This document shows, in pieces, positions 28,632-38,168 of a DNA stretch of 64,000 nucleotides. Every line of letters begins with the position of its first letter. Positions within the stretch are counted from its first letter, which is position 1. The position numbers were made by a program, and so were the translations under genes. Below the pieces are notes generated by a model. That model was not told the origin of the DNA. It was given only the letters and a program-made list of their open reading frames with translations, and made no database searches. The DNA is from Alistipes sp. (GTDB lineage: Bacteria; Bacteroidota; Bacteroidia; Bacteroidales; Rikenellaceae): positions 62,001 through 126,000 of the forward strand of contig JAGBXX010000023.1 in NCBI GenBank assembly GCA_017629035.1, given 5' to 3'.

Positions 28632-31451
28632 CTACTTACATATATCCTTAAGGTAGTGGCCAGTGTAGCTATCTTTGCACTTGGCGATATCAGATGGAGT
28701 ACCCTGGGCAACAACCATACCTCCGTCACGACCACCCTCAGGGCCCATATCAACAATCCAGTCAGCAACCTTAATAACATCGAGGTTATGTTCAATGACA
28801 ACAGCCGTATTACCGCAGTCAACAAGACGGTTGATAACGTCAAGCAGCTGACGAATATCCTCAAAGTGCAGACCCGTGGTAGGCTCATCTAGGATATAGA
28901 GCGTGCTACCAGTCTCACGCTTAGCAAGCTCCGTGGCGAGCTTTATGCGTTGCGACTCGCCACCTGAGAGCGTAGTACATGGCTGACCCAACGTGAGGTA
29001 ACCAAGACCAACCTCCTGAATAGCACGCAGTTTAGTATATATAGATGGGATATGCTCGAAGAACTCAACTGCCATGTTAATGGTCATATTCAGCACATCG
29101 TTAATGCTCTTACCCTTATACTTCACCTCGAGCGTCTCTCGGTTATAGCGGTTACCACCGCAGCTGCGACACTTGACATATACATCTGGCAGGAAATTCA
29201 TCTCGATAGTCTCATGGCCCGCACCACGACACTCCTCGCAGCGACCACCCTTGACATTAAACGAGAAGCGGCCAGCCTTATATCCTCGAATAAGCGCATC
29301 GGGAGTCTCGGAGAATAGCTTACGGATATCCGAGAAGACATTTGAATATGTCGCTGGGTTGCTTCGTGGTGTACGGCCAATAGGCGACTGGTCGACAACC
29401 ACCAATTTATCGATATGCTCCATGCCCTCAATCCTATCGTATGGAAGCGGCTGATCGTAGGAGCGATATAGATGCTTAGAGAGTATAGGTCGCAGCGTAC
29501 CATTGATAAGCGACGACTTACCCGAGCCCGAAACGCCAGTGATGCAGACAAATTTACCAAGCGGAAGGGATAGATCAACACCACGAAGATTATTGCCTCG
29601 TGCGCCGTAAATCCTCAGCCACTCGCCACTACCCTCTCGCAGTTTCTCAGGGATAGATATACTCCTGCGACCGGTGAGATAATCGGCCGTAATACTCTGG
29701 CTATTACATATATCCTCGAACGTACCCGAGGCAACAATCTTACCGCCACGGCGACCCGCCATAGGGCCTACGTCGACGATATAATCGGCCGAGCGCATCA
29801 TATCTTCGTCGTGCTCCACAACGATAACAGAGTTGCCAGCATCACGCAAACTCTTGAGGCTATCAATCAGTCTACGATTATCCCTCTGGTGCAGACCAAT
29901 GCTTGGCTCATCGAGAATATAGAGCACATTTACGAGCTTAGAACCAATCTGCGTAGCAAGGCGAATACGCTGCGACTCACCACCCGATATTGTGCGTGAC
30001 GAGCGAGAGAGTGAGAGGTATCCCAAGCCCACATCGACAAGGAAGCCTACACGCTCACGTATCTCCTTGATGATATCACGAGCAATAGCCTGCTCCTTGG
30101 ATGACATCTGCTCCTCGATTGTCGACATCCAATCTCTAAACTCAAGAATAGACATTGCCGACACCTCGGCGATATTACGACCGCCAATCTTAAAGTTCAG
30201 CGCCTCGTCCTTTAGGCGTGAGCCATGGCAACGTGGGCAGATCTGCATGACAAGAAACTGCTCACGCCACTTCTCACCACGCTTTGTCTCCTCGTCGATA
30301 TTGCGCATCATCCACTCCGAGAGGCCCATCCACTGCGTAAGCTGATTACCTCCCGAGGATGAGAACTCGTTCATGTGAATTGTAAGTGGCTCGGGGTCAC
30401 CGTACAATATAGCGTTAAAGCCCTCCTCTGGGATTGTCTCGATAGGATCATCGAGCGAGAAATCATAGCGTCGAGATATCATCTCGAGCATGGCGAAGAG
30501 CATATTGTTATGATATTTTCCCAGTGGCTCGATACCACCATCACGCACCGAGAGCGATGCATCGGGAACAATCTTACTCAAATCAAAGACAGCCTTCTCG
30601 CCCAGACCATTACACTCAGGACAAGCACCCTTGGGCGAGTTAAACGAGAAGGTGTGTGGCGCAGGCTCCTCAAAGGCCTCGCCAGTAGTTGGACACATGA
30701 GATGTCGAGAGTAGAAACGAGTACCCTCGGTAGCATAGTCATAGAGAATTATCGTACCTTTACCCTGTCGCATAGCCTCGGAGAGCGACTTCATCATACG
30801 CTCACGATGAGGCTCGCCAACAACAAGGCGATCGATAACCATATCGATAGTATGTATCTTATATCTATCGAGCTTCATGCCTGGAGAGAACTCACGGATC
30901 TCGCCATCAATACGAGCATAAATATAACCCTTCTTGGCCATCTGCTCAAAGAGCTCACGGTAGTGACCCTTACGGCCCTTGACAACAGGGGCAAGAAATG
31001 CCACACGACGACCATCAAAACCCTCAATCATAAGGTCGATAATCTGATCATCTGTATAGCGCACCATTGGCTCACCCGTGATTGGCGAGTAGGCACGTGA
31101 GGCACGGGCATACATCAATCTCAGGAAGTCGTTGATCTCGGTAACAGTTCCCACCGTGGAGCGAGGGTTCTTGTTTGTGGTCTTTTGCTCGATTGCCACA
31201 ACGGGGCTTAGGCCCGTAATCTTATCGACATCGGGGCGCTCCATATTACCCACAAACTGGCGTGCGTAAGCCGAGAGTGTCTCCATATAGCGACGCTGAC
31301 CCTCGGCATAGATAGTATCAAATGCCAACGACGACTTACCCGAGCCAGATAGTCCAGTGATTACAACAAGAGAGTCACGAGGTATCGTAAGGTCTACATT
31401 CTTGAGGTTGTGGACTCTGGCACCAGTTATCTCAATCTTTTTGTTCTGCAT
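28632..31451 (-). CDS. uvrA: Excinuclease ABC subunit A
   Basis: A 939-residue UvrA of normal length. Two ABC modules are complete: Walker A in [12 protein letters not shown] (about 34) and [13 protein letters not shown] (about 640), signatures [12 protein letters not shown] and [12 protein letters not shown], and two zinc modules (CPECNGLG near 280, CEECRGAGH and CRSCGG near 735-765). UvrA finds DNA damage and loads UvrB in nucleotide excision repair. It is the last of five co-directional genes with gaps of 2-10 bp. uvrC is present elsewhere in the window at 38169. Confidence 0.97.
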   Translation of the reverse strand: MQNKKIEITGARVHNLKNVDLTIPRDSLVVITGLSGSGKSSLAFDTIYAEGQRRYMETLSAYARQFVGNMERPDVDKITGLSPVVAIEQKTTNKNPRSTVGTVTEINDFLRLMYARASRAYSPITGEPMVRYTDDQIIDLMIEGFDGRRVAFLAPVVKGRKGHYRELFEQMAKKGYIYARIDGEIREFSPGMKLDRYKIHTIDMVIDRLVVGEPHRERMMKSLSEAMRQGKGTIILYDYATEGTRFYSRHLMCPTTGEAFEEPAPHTFSFNSPKGACPECNGLGEKAVFDLSKIVPDASLSVRDGGIEPLGKYHNNMLFAMLEMISRRYDFSLDDPIETIPEEGFNAILYGDPEPLTIHMNEFSSSGGNQLTQWMGLSEWMMRNIDEETKRGEKWREQFLVMQICPRCHGSRLKDEALNFKIGGRNIAEVSAMSILEFRDWMSTIEEQMSSKEQAIARDIIKEIRERVGFLVDVGLGYLSLSRSSRTISGGESQRIRLATQIGSKLVNVLYILDEPSIGLHQRDNRRLIDSLKSLRDAGNSVIVVEHDEDMMRSADYIVDVGPMAGRRGGKIVASGTFEDICNSQSITADYLTGRRSISIPEKLREGSGEWLRIYGARGNNLRGVDLSLPLGKFVCITGVSGSGKSSLINGTLRPILSKHLYRSYDQPLPYDRIEGMEHIDKLVVVDQSPIGRTPRSNPATYSNVFSDIRKLFSETPDALIRGYKAGRFSFNVKGGRCEECRGAGHETIEMNFLPDVYVKCRSCGGNRYNRETLEVKYKGKSINDVLNMTINMAVEFFEHIPSIYTKLRAIQEVGLGYLTLGQPCTTLSGGESQRIKLATELAKRETGSTLYILDEPTTGLHFEDIRQLLDVINRLVDCGNTAVVIEHNLDVIKVADWIVDMGPEGGRDGGMVVAQGTPSDIAKCKDSYTGHYLKDICK

Positions 31452-31460
31452 GACACAAGA

Positions 31461-32237
31461 TTACAACAAACCCGACAATAGTTCCTGAAGAGATATCCAA
31501 CCCATGAGGTCAACAAAGAATACCACAATGATAAAGAGCGTAAACCAACGTACGAATTTAACACCCCAACTCATTGCCCAGTGCGATGCAAGAAGCGCAC
31601 CAACGATATTACCCACACCATGAAGCAGACCTGCCATCCACTCCACCTGACCATTATAGATAAACACCGCAAGGGCAAATGGCGTAGATAGGAATATCAC
31701 AAAGCCCTTGATAACATTGGCCGTGATAATATCGAGCTTCATGGTCCAGATAGCAACAGCCAAGATCAAGAAGCCAAGGCCGATATAGATATATCCGCCG
31801 TAAAATCCCACGATAAAGAATACGATGTAGTGCCACCACCTGATTTTCAGGCCATGGCCACCTGTCACCTGCTCATTATCTTTACCTAAAAGCAGATAGA
31901 TAAGAATGATGGCAAGCACAACACTAAGGCATATCTTGAACACCGATTCATCAACTTTAGTGGCCACCATTGCTCCGAATATATTACCCAATATGGCTGG
32001 TAGCGAGAGTAGCACTCCACTGCGTATATGGAGCATGCCCTTACGCAAGAAGGCCACTGTTGCCGAGAAATTCTGCAACAACACAGCAATACGATTTGTG
32101 CCGTTGGCAAGACCGATAGGCATTCCCATGGCCATAAATAGCGACATCGTAATCACAGAGCCACCTCCACCAAGGGTATTAATTACACCTACGAGGACAC
32201 CCGAGGCTAGTAGTAATATTATTTCGTTCCAGTTCAT
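31461..32237 (-). CDS. TauE/SafE family anion exporter
   Basis: A 258-residue inner-membrane protein with about eight helices. The two-fold repeat of TauE/SafE is seen in the opening [19 protein letters not shown] (small-residue-rich, with G-G-G) and the later [15 protein letters not shown]. The family moves sulfite, sulfonate or related anions. The window also has a cysteate synthase (sulfite user), but about 20 kb away, so no link is claimed. It lies 9 bp before uvrA. Confidence 0.85.
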   Translation of the reverse strand: MNWNEIILLLASGVLVGVINTLGGGGSVITMSLFMAMGMPIGLANGTNRIAVLLQNFSATVAFLRKGMLHIRSGVLLSLPAILGNIFGAMVATKVDESVFKICLSVVLAIILIYLLLGKDNEQVTGGHGLKIRWWHYIVFFIVGFYGGYIYIGLGFLILAVAIWTMKLDIITANVIKGFVIFLSTPFALAVFIYNGQVEWMAGLLHGVGNIVGALLASHWAMSWGVKFVRWFTLFIIVVFFVDLMGWISLQELLSGLL

Positions 32238-32247
32238 ACTAGTAATT

Positions 32248-33003
32248 TTATCTCAACTCAAAATCATCCGCATCTGCCGACACATTAAACTTGACTCTAA
32301 AGCGATTAAGCGCATCTACATCAAGCTCTGCATAAGCAACACACTCTCTACTCTCACACTCCGCAACCGCCACACCACGATAATCAATCACCGCCGAATC
32401 ACCCGAGTAGCTCAGCGTTGGCTCGTTGCCTATGCGGTTAACTCCCACGACATAGGCCTGGTTCTCGATTGCACGAGCTCTTAGCAGTGTCTGCCACACG
32501 GCACGTCGAGGCGAAGGCCATAGAGCAGAGTATATTATTGCATCATAATCGCCTCGCTGACGACTCCACACAGGGAAACGCAAGTCGTAGCATATAGCAA
32601 GCAGATATCTCACACCTCGCCACTCGACAACCTTTCGCACATTGCCACGTGAATAGTGCTCAGCCTCGCCACCGACAGAGAAGAGGTGCCACTTGTCGTA
32701 GTGTTCAACCTCGCCCGTGGGGGTTACAAAGTAGAGACGATTACGATACTCATCACCCACTCTCACCGTGCATGAACCCACGACTGCAGCATCGATAGTT
32801 CGAGCCATACGTTGCATCCACTCGAGTGTGCGGCCATCATCCACCATGCCACGAGGGTCGGTAACAAAGCCCGTTTGAAACATCTCGCTAAGCACAACGA
32901 CATCGGCCTTAATGGTCATAAGCTCCGACTCTAAGGCCTTAAGATTAGCATCGACATCGCTCCATACGATATCTCGTTGAACTATAGCTACACGCTGCGT
33001 CAT
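32248..33003 (-). CDS. Nitrilase-family omega-amidase (YafV-like)
   Basis: A 251-residue carbon-nitrogen hydrolase with the complete catalytic triad: Glu in VVLSEMFQTGF (about 40), Lys in HYDKWHLF (about 105) and Cys in LLAICYDLRFPVW (about 138). The match to LSEMFxTGF and WPxxR is of the YafV type, which hydrolyses 2-oxoglutaramate or 2-oxosuccinamate. It follows the methyltransferase gene after 2 bp. It may belong to methionine or glutamine salvage. Confidence 0.88.
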   Translation of the reverse strand: MTQRVAIVQRDIVWSDVDANLKALESELMTIKADVVVLSEMFQTGFVTDPRGMVDDGRTLEWMQRMARTIDAAVVGSCTVRVGDEYRNRLYFVTPTGEVEHYDKWHLFSVGGEAEHYSRGNVRKVVEWRGVRYLLAICYDLRFPVWSRQRGDYDAIIYSALWPSPRRAVWQTLLRARAIENQAYVVGVNRIGNEPTLSYSGDSAVIDYRGVAVAECESRECVAYAELDVDALNRFRVKFNVSADADDFELR

Positions 33004-33005
33004 CT

Positions 33006-33764
33006 CTACTTAGTTGCTATATAAAACAAATCAAAACACTGAGCGTCAACATCTTTCAAGAAATAGTCATTCATCTGTATTGACTCAGTAAGTGCTCTAT
33101 TATTGCTATGTAGCTTGCGGCGATTAATACGATTCATAATATCGTACGGGATTCTCAGCACCCATGCTGGCAGCCACCACTGCATACGCAAAATATCGAA
33201 ACGCATAATACGGCGCACCGACTCAGCATTGTGGCGATAGTACTCCCACACACGCTCATTACCAGCGACACCAAGCTGCTTAACAGCCCCGAAGCACGAG
33301 AGCAACGCTCGCAACTCCTCGGCACTATACTCTCGCACATGCCAGGGGTTTCGGGTAAGCGACATAGGCTTATTAGGCGTACTCACAATAAACTTTCCAC
33401 CAGGGCGCAGCACACGCATCACCTCACGAACAAAATCCTTATCACGCTTGATATGTTCAATAACCTGGAACGACACCACGAAATCGAACGACTCATCCTC
33501 GAAAGGTAGTGGTGGCACGGCAGCCTCGACAAAACTAACATTCCTAGGTAAGGACTCAACACGCTCAGAGCGATACTTATCGAGCGTAACAAACTCTTCA
33601 GCACATGGAGCTATAATATCGACACCGTAGCCCGTACCTGTGCCTATTTCGAGCACACGTCCACGGACAAGCTCTGCCGCCTCGACATAGGCAAGGCGTG
33701 AGCGCTGATATACAAAGTTATCGCTTATCTCCAACGATACTCTCTCTGCCGTACCCTGAGCCAT
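33006..33764 (-). CDS. Class I SAM-dependent methyltransferase
   Basis: A 252-residue protein with the Rossmann motif I LEIGTGTGYGVD (about 36), an acidic residue at the end of strand 2 and FDFVVSFQVIEHI (motif IV region, about 90). The rest resembles Methyltransf_11/UbiE-type enzymes, but the substrate cannot be told. The tail from about 185 is unusual, rich in basic and aromatic residues. It is second in the uvrA operon, 3 bp after the CvfB-like gene. Confidence 0.85.
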   Translation of the reverse strand: MAQGTAERVSLEISDNFVYQRSRLAYVEAAELVRGRVLEIGTGTGYGVDIIAPCAEEFVTLDKYRSERVESLPRNVSFVEAAVPPLPFEDESFDFVVSFQVIEHIKRDKDFVREVMRVLRPGGKFIVSTPNKPMSLTRNPWHVREYSAEELRALLSCFGAVKQLGVAGNERVWEYYRHNAESVRRIMRFDILRMQWWLPAWVLRIPYDIMNRINRRKLHSNNRALTESIQMNDYFLKDVDAQCFDLFYIATK

Positions 33765-33767
33765 AGA

Positions 33768-34604
33768 CTACTTCTTAGACTTGATACCGTTCTCGGTCTG
33801 CTCAACCTTACCCGCCTTGAGCAACATACCCAAAGCACGCTTGAAGACCTTCTTGCTCATACCCGTAAGGCGAGCTACATCCTGAGGATCGCTCTTGTCA
33901 TTTACTGCAAGTACACCTCCGTGTTCACGAAGCATAGCCTCGAGCTTCACAACCGAGGTCTCAACCTCAGCAAGACCGGTCTGCTGCAAGCTCACATCGA
34001 TACGCATATCTTCGGTGATCTTACGCACCCAGCCGCGCGAACGGTCGCCAACACGGATAGGTCGGAAGAGCTGATTCTTATAGATCATACCCCAGTGGCG
34101 GTTGTCGATAACAACACGGAAACCGATAGGAGTCTCAAAGGCTACAAGTACATCGACCTCGTCGCCCACAGCAACAGTGAGTGGCTCCTCGTTATGGATA
34201 AATGGCTTAATCTTGTTTGTTGCAACACAACGACCCGTGCGATCATCGACATACATATAGACCACAGTCTTATGACCTGCCGACACAGCACCCTGCTGGT
34301 TACGATTAGGCAAGAAGAGATGCTTGCCCGATAGTCCCCAATCGAGGAATGCGCCATGGATGCTCTTATCCACAACCTCGAGGGCTGCAACCTCACCCAC
34401 CTTGATAAGTGGAGTCTCGGTAGATGCCACGAGGCGATCCTCAGAGTCGTGATAAACAAATACGCTAACCTCGTCGCCTGGCTTCATATCGAGCTTCGTA
34501 AAGCGGTTAGGAAGCAACACCTCGCCACCCTCGCCATCGCCAAGATAGAGGCCATAATCTGAAATTCGCTCTACTGTGAGAGTCTGTATTTCTCCTGTCT
34601 TCAT
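33768..34604 (-). CDS. CvfB-like S1-domain RNA-binding protein
   Basis: A 278-residue protein from the ATG at 34604; the longer frame would start upstream of the promoter. It has consecutive S1-like OB modules (GEIQTLTVERISDYGLYLG, VGEVAALEVVDKSIHGAFLD, VGDEVDVLVAFETPIGF) and a C-terminal winged-helix region (DVARLTGMSKKVFKRALG). This is the CvfB layout, a regulator linked to RNA metabolism and virulence in Staphylococcus. It is first in the uvrA operon. Confidence 0.88.
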   Translation of the reverse strand: MKTGEIQTLTVERISDYGLYLGDGEGGEVLLPNRFTKLDMKPGDEVSVFVYHDSEDRLVASTETPLIKVGEVAALEVVDKSIHGAFLDWGLSGKHLFLPNRNQQGAVSAGHKTVVYMYVDDRTGRCVATNKIKPFIHNEEPLTVAVGDEVDVLVAFETPIGFRVVIDNRHWGMIYKNQLFRPIRVGDRSRGWVRKITEDMRIDVSLQQTGLAEVETSVVKLEAMLREHGGVLAVNDKSDPQDVARLTGMSKKVFKRALGMLLKAGKVEQTENGIKSKK

Positions 34605-34629
34605 ACTTTCTTTATATGTGTGTAGGGCG

Positions 34630-34661
34630 TAAAGATAATAAAAAAAAGTGAAAGGCACAAA
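34630..34661 (-). promoter_or_regulatory. Promoter of the cvfB-like - uvrA operon
   Basis: On the minus strand TATCTTTA (34630-34637, one base from TAnnTTTG) lies 20 bp downstream of TTTG (34658-34661). It overlaps the terminator of the upstream operon. Confidence 0.6.
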
Positions 34662-34675
34662 CAGCCCTTCACTTT
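34637..34675 (-). terminator. Terminator of the GntR/ABC operon
   Basis: AAAGTGAA (34645-34652) pairs with TTCACTTT (34668-34675). An inner GG/CC pair lies beyond a mismatch, and a run of eight T follows on the minus strand. Confidence 0.75.
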
Positions 34676-34701
34676 ACAACATATTTTACACTCGTAGAGC
34701 T

Positions 34702-35436
34702 CTAATTCATAGATGTAACCTCGGCAGCTCCAGACGACTCAATATCAGTTGTAGCACCACTATTGCGATACTCCACATCAGCTGCACCCGAGGCATCGAT
34801 AACATACGAAACTGTGGCATAGATATCCAAATCGGCACCTCCCGATGCCTCAGCCTTAACACTCTCTGCGCAGAACTCGCCAAGATCTACATCAGCACCA
34901 CCCGATACTGCCACCTCGAGCTCACGACAACCTCCTCTGAGCTCCACATCTGCGCCGCCCGACACCGCAACAACAGCCTTAGCTGCGACAACCTCAGCAA
35001 AGTCAACATCGGCACCTCCAGATACAGCCATAACCATAGTGCCCTCGATATTCAATGGCTCGGAGCAGATCATATCAACGCCTCCCGACACAGCAAACGT
35101 ACTCAAACCCACAGGCGAAAGACGAGCCTCAAGTCGCTCAACATCGTAGGAATTACCTCTGCGCATGCCAATCTCAAGCGATCCATTAGCAACCTCCACC
35201 TCGACATACTCCATAATATTCTTACAAGTGGTAATCTCCACAACGCCTGGCTCAACGCTGCTATCCAACACAACATCGAAGCCAGATGACACACCAAGCG
35301 CCTGAACACTCGAAGGATCGAAAGTTTTATTTTCAACAACAACCTCACCCTCACCACGCACACTATTAACAACAATACTTACACATGAAGTGGCAAGGAT
35401 CATAGTACCCAAAAGCACAAACACTATCTTTTTCAT
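34702..35436 (-). CDS. DUF2807 (GIN domain) lipoprotein
   Basis: A 244-residue protein with a lipobox near MILATSC (Cys18). Residues ~30-240 are a beta-helix-type DUF2807 domain with repeating turns: AVSGGVD, AVSGGADV, AVSGGADVEL, ASGGADLD and SGAADV occur about every 18-20 residues. Bacteroidetes often carry such genes beside a GntR/ABC transporter operon, as here (26-bp gap). Likely a surface or outer-membrane lipoprotein of unknown function. Confidence 0.85.
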   Translation of the reverse strand: MKKIVFVLLGTMILATSCVSIVVNSVRGEGEVVVENKTFDPSSVQALGVSSGFDVVLDSSVEPGVVEITTCKNIMEYVEVEVANGSLEIGMRRGNSYDVERLEARLSPVGLSTFAVSGGVDMICSEPLNIEGTMVMAVSGGADVDFAEVVAAKAVVAVSGGADVELRGGCRELEVAVSGGADVDLGEFCAESVKAEASGGADLDIYATVSYVIDASGAADVEYRNSGATTDIESSGAAEVTSMN

Positions 35437-35462
35437 AATCTGAGTTTTATTTAAGTTATATT

Positions 35463-35798
35463 CTACTTTACTTCAATAGTAATATCGAGCAACGAGAGGC
35501 GCTCACGAAGCTTTGGCAACTCCTCGTCCATAAACTTCTGGCGCTCGAGTTGTTTGATATGCTCCTTAGCTCCCTCAGAGACAAAGAAACCAATACCACG
35601 ACGGTTGAAGATAATGCCGTCGCCCTCCAACTTCTCGTAGCTACGCATAACCGTATTAGGGTTTACACCCACCTCCTGAGCGAGCTCACGCACCGAGACA
35701 ATACGCTCGCCCTCGAGCCACTCGCCCGATAGTACACGCATAGCTATGAGCTCATATATCTGTCGCCAAATAGGCTTATCATCCGAAAACTGCATCAT
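35463..35798 (-). CDS. GntR family (YtrA-type) transcriptional regulator
   Basis: A 111-residue short GntR protein. Residues ~1-75 are a winged helix (WRQIYELIAMRVLSGEWLEG, then VRELAQEVGVNPNTVMRSYEKLE), and the short C-terminus forms a dimerising helix, as in YtrA. This subfamily controls adjacent ABC transporters and often itself. A perfect inverted repeat at the operon promoter (38072-38093) is the likely operator. Confidence 0.9.
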   Translation of the reverse strand: MMQFSDDKPIWRQIYELIAMRVLSGEWLEGERIVSVRELAQEVGVNPNTVMRSYEKLEGDGIIFNRRGIGFFVSEGAKEHIKQLERQKFMDEELPKLRERLSLLDITIEVK

Positions 35799-35801
35799 AA
35801 T

Positions 35802-36470
35802 CTACCCCTTATATTGAAATTTACGAAGCAAAAAGTAACTACCAATCCACGATGAGGCGATAATCACAAAATTGACAATCATCATAGCCGCATCACGACT
35901 CTCCACAGCCACATTTGTTCTCACAAAATGGCTCACTGCCAACATAAAGAGAGCAGCACAAGCATAGCCAACAAGCGGGCGTTTACGCACTAAAATATTC
36001 ACGACAAGAATAAGAGCATGAATACTAAGAATATTTACAAGCGCCTGGAAGTTGAACAACAAGACATTATCAAGCACCCACTCGAAGCTCTCGTCGATAG
36101 GAAAGAGCTTGCACGAGAGCCACAACGATGGGAGATACAACACGGCAAAGCCGAGGAGCACAACAATGGTTGAGTTGATAAGGATAAATCCATAACGCAC
36201 ACCTGTTGATACTGGCAATGTATTCTCGATAGCAAATGTATATCTACTACGCAGACCCTTAACAGAGAAATGCACGGCAAGAAGCACCGATATCGAGGCA
36301 AGAGCCATGCTTACGGTCACCGCATTTACAGCCGAACGACTCAGCGTTGCAAGCAACAAAGGCACTGCGAAAATCTGCAACGCAAGGAATGAGTAGAACT
36401 TAACGTTCTCGGCATAATGCTTGCGAAACAAATTAAACAAATCTATTAAATAACCCCTCATAACTACCAC
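35802..36470 (-). CDS. ABC transporter membrane protein, GntR operon, second
   Basis: A 222-residue protein with about six membrane helices and no recognised motif. The start may be an in-frame ATG a few codons in (36461). It overlaps the upstream membrane gene by 7 bases and lies 3 bp before the GntR gene. Length and helix pattern resemble the ABC-2 type partners in YtrA-regulated operons. Substrate is unknown. Confidence 0.65.
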   Translation of the reverse strand: MVVMRGYLIDLFNLFRKHYAENVKFYSFLALQIFAVPLLLATLSRSAVNAVTVSMALASISVLLAVHFSVKGLRSRYTFAIENTLPVSTGVRYGFILINSTIVVLLGFAVLYLPSLWLSCKLFPIDESFEWVLDNVLLFNFQALVNILSIHALILVVNILVRKRPLVGYACAALFMLAVSHFVRTNVAVESRDAAMMIVNFVIIASSWIGSYFLLRKFQYKG

Positions 36471-37201
36471 TTTAATTGACGTTTACGAAGAACTGCATAA
36501 CATACAGCATAGATTGTTGCTGGCAAGAGAGAGTAGACCCACTTAATGATTGGCTCGATAACATCCTCAAACATTTGTGGGCTGATATAGATCATATTAT
36601 CGTGAATAATACCCATCTCGCTCATTGTTCCAAGCGCCCAACCCACGCACGAGAATAGCGCAATGAAGCTAAAGAAGGCGATAAGGTACGCCACAAACAG
36701 ATTTCGACGTGCCAGAAGATTGATAAGCAACGCTCCCGAAGCAAACAACTGGCAAGTGACATACAACCACCAATCGCCAAAGCCATTATCGAAGACCATG
36801 GCCATAGTCTGCACAAGAGAAGATACGTCCGAATCAAGCAACGAGATAAACAGGGCCACAACGATACCCAAAACATGAACAACAAGCGGATAGATAACAC
36901 CCAAGTTGAACAAGAAGAAGGTCATGCGTTCACAATTCGATACCGGAACAGCCATATCAAGAACTCGCAAGCCTCTATCACGCATAGGATAAACACTAAG
37001 CGATGCAAAGCCAAATGAGGCAAAGAAATAGAGAAACGACATTAGCTCAACAGCGCCCATAACACTTGAGTCAAGCACACCGATAAGTAGTGGCAGACCA
37101 GCCAATATTAGCAGTCGAGTCATATACTTGCTCTGCTGCACAGTATAGTGATAACGAGTATATTGCAATACTCTACCTAAAGAAAAGCTTCTCATACTCA
37201 T
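36464..37201 (-). CDS. ABC transporter membrane protein, GntR operon, first
   Basis: A 245-residue protein with about six membrane helices. The first helix follows a basic N-terminus (LGRVLQYTRYHYTVQQSKYM). Its first base is shared with the stop of the ATPase gene, and its end overlaps the next membrane gene, so the three transporter genes are translated as a unit. It is distantly similar in layout to the following gene, so a heterodimer is likely. Confidence 0.65.
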   Translation of the reverse strand: MSMRSFSLGRVLQYTRYHYTVQQSKYMTRLLILAGLPLLIGVLDSSVMGAVELMSFLYFFASFGFASLSVYPMRDRGLRVLDMAVPVSNCERMTFFLFNLGVIYPLVVHVLGIVVALFISLLDSDVSSLVQTMAMVFDNGFGDWWLYVTCQLFASGALLINLLARRNLFVAYLIAFFSFIALFSCVGWALGTMSEMGIIHDNMIYISPQMFEDVIEPIIKWVYSLLPATIYAVCYAVLRKRQLKW

Positions 37202-38031
37202 TACTTGTTAAAGATTGCGGCAATAGCGTGACGATTGGCATTAGCGGCATTAAACAGAAGCTCAATGCTCAGCGGCGTCTCGTCATCGTCATTCTCATTA
37301 TATACCACAGCCATATCTCCCTGGATAGTACGCTCCGAGTATATAACTTTATCACCCTCGTTTGCACGTCCAAACTTAAGCTTGCGACAAATCTCCGAGG
37401 TGGTAGCATTGAGAGCCACACCCTGCTCATCGAGGATAATGATATTATCAAGTAGTTGCTCAACATCAGCAACCTGGTGAGTAGATATCACAACCATACG
37501 ATCATCGTTGACATATCCAGCCAGGAGGCGACGGAACGTGCTCTTTGATGGAATATCGAGGCCATTGGTTGGCTCATCGAGCAACAATATCTTCACGTTG
37601 CACGCCAGAGCAAATGCAATATAAGCCTTCTTTCGCTGACCCATAGACATCGAGTGTAGGCGCTCGGCAGGGTTTACATGAAACTCCTGGCAATATTCCA
37701 ACATAGCACCCTTATTAAAACGAGGGTAGAATGGCGAAGTTACATCGGCATATCGCTCCAATGAGATATTGGGTAAGTCGAACTCCTCAGGAATTATCAT
37801 AAGCTCACGCATCATCTCAGCATTGCGCTTAAATGGATCCACAGAACACACACGCACCTCGCCATGCTGTGGGCGCATGATTCCACAAATCAACTTAAGG
37901 AGCGTTGTCTTACCAATACCATTGCAACCGAGCAAGCCATGGATATGGCCATTCTCAAGCGACAATGAGATATTCGTCAGCACTTTGTGCGACGACGAGT
38001 ATCCAAACGAGAGTGAGTTTGTCGTAATCAT
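37201..38031 (-). CDS. ABC transporter ATP-binding protein, GntR operon
   Basis: A 276-residue ATPase. Walker A GCNGIGKTT (about 36), signature region MSMGQRKKAYIAFAL (about 130) and Walker B ILLLDEPTNGLD (about 152) are complete, and the H-loop His is in VVISTHQVAD. It has the C-terminal extension common in ABC-2 exporters of the YtrB/BcrA type. First gene of the operon. Substrates of such YtrA-type systems are often peptide antibiotics or envelope lipids, but that is not shown here. Confidence 0.88.
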   Translation of the reverse strand: MITTNSLSFGYSSSHKVLTNISLSLENGHIHGLLGCNGIGKTTLLKLICGIMRPQHGEVRVCSVDPFKRNAEMMRELMIIPEEFDLPNISLERYADVTSPFYPRFNKGAMLEYCQEFHVNPAERLHSMSMGQRKKAYIAFALACNVKILLLDEPTNGLDIPSKSTFRRLLAGYVNDDRMVVISTHQVADVEQLLDNIIILDEQGVALNATTSEICRKLKFGRANEGDKVIYSERTIQGDMAVVYNENDDDETPLSIELLFNAANANRHAIAAIFNK

Positions 38032-38071
38032 AATTGTATCGATTATTGGTTATGAATTTCGATTTTGTTTG

Positions 38072-38126
38072 GTGTATTAGTTTAGTAATACACTGCAAAG
38101 GTAGTGATAATTTTCAATCATCCAAA
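38072..38126 (-). promoter_or_regulatory. GntR-operon promoter with overlapping operator
   Basis: On the minus strand TTTG (38123-38126), a 19-bp spacer and TACCTTTG (38096-38103) form a consensus promoter. Just downstream, across the expected start site, is a perfect palindrome: GTGTATTA (38072-38079), N6, TAATACAC (38086-38093). Its position and dyad fit binding by the YtrA-type regulator encoded in the operon, so negative autoregulation is the likely mode. Confidence 0.75.
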
Positions 38127-38156
38127 TTTTATACGACATTTTTTCAAAAAATATAG

Positions 38157-38164
38157 TATCTTTG
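38157..38164 (+). promoter_or_regulatory. -7 box of uvrC
   Basis: TATCTTTG ends only 4 bp before the ATG at 38169, so the mRNA should be leaderless or nearly so. Confidence 0.6.
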
Positions 38165-38168
38165 CTAT

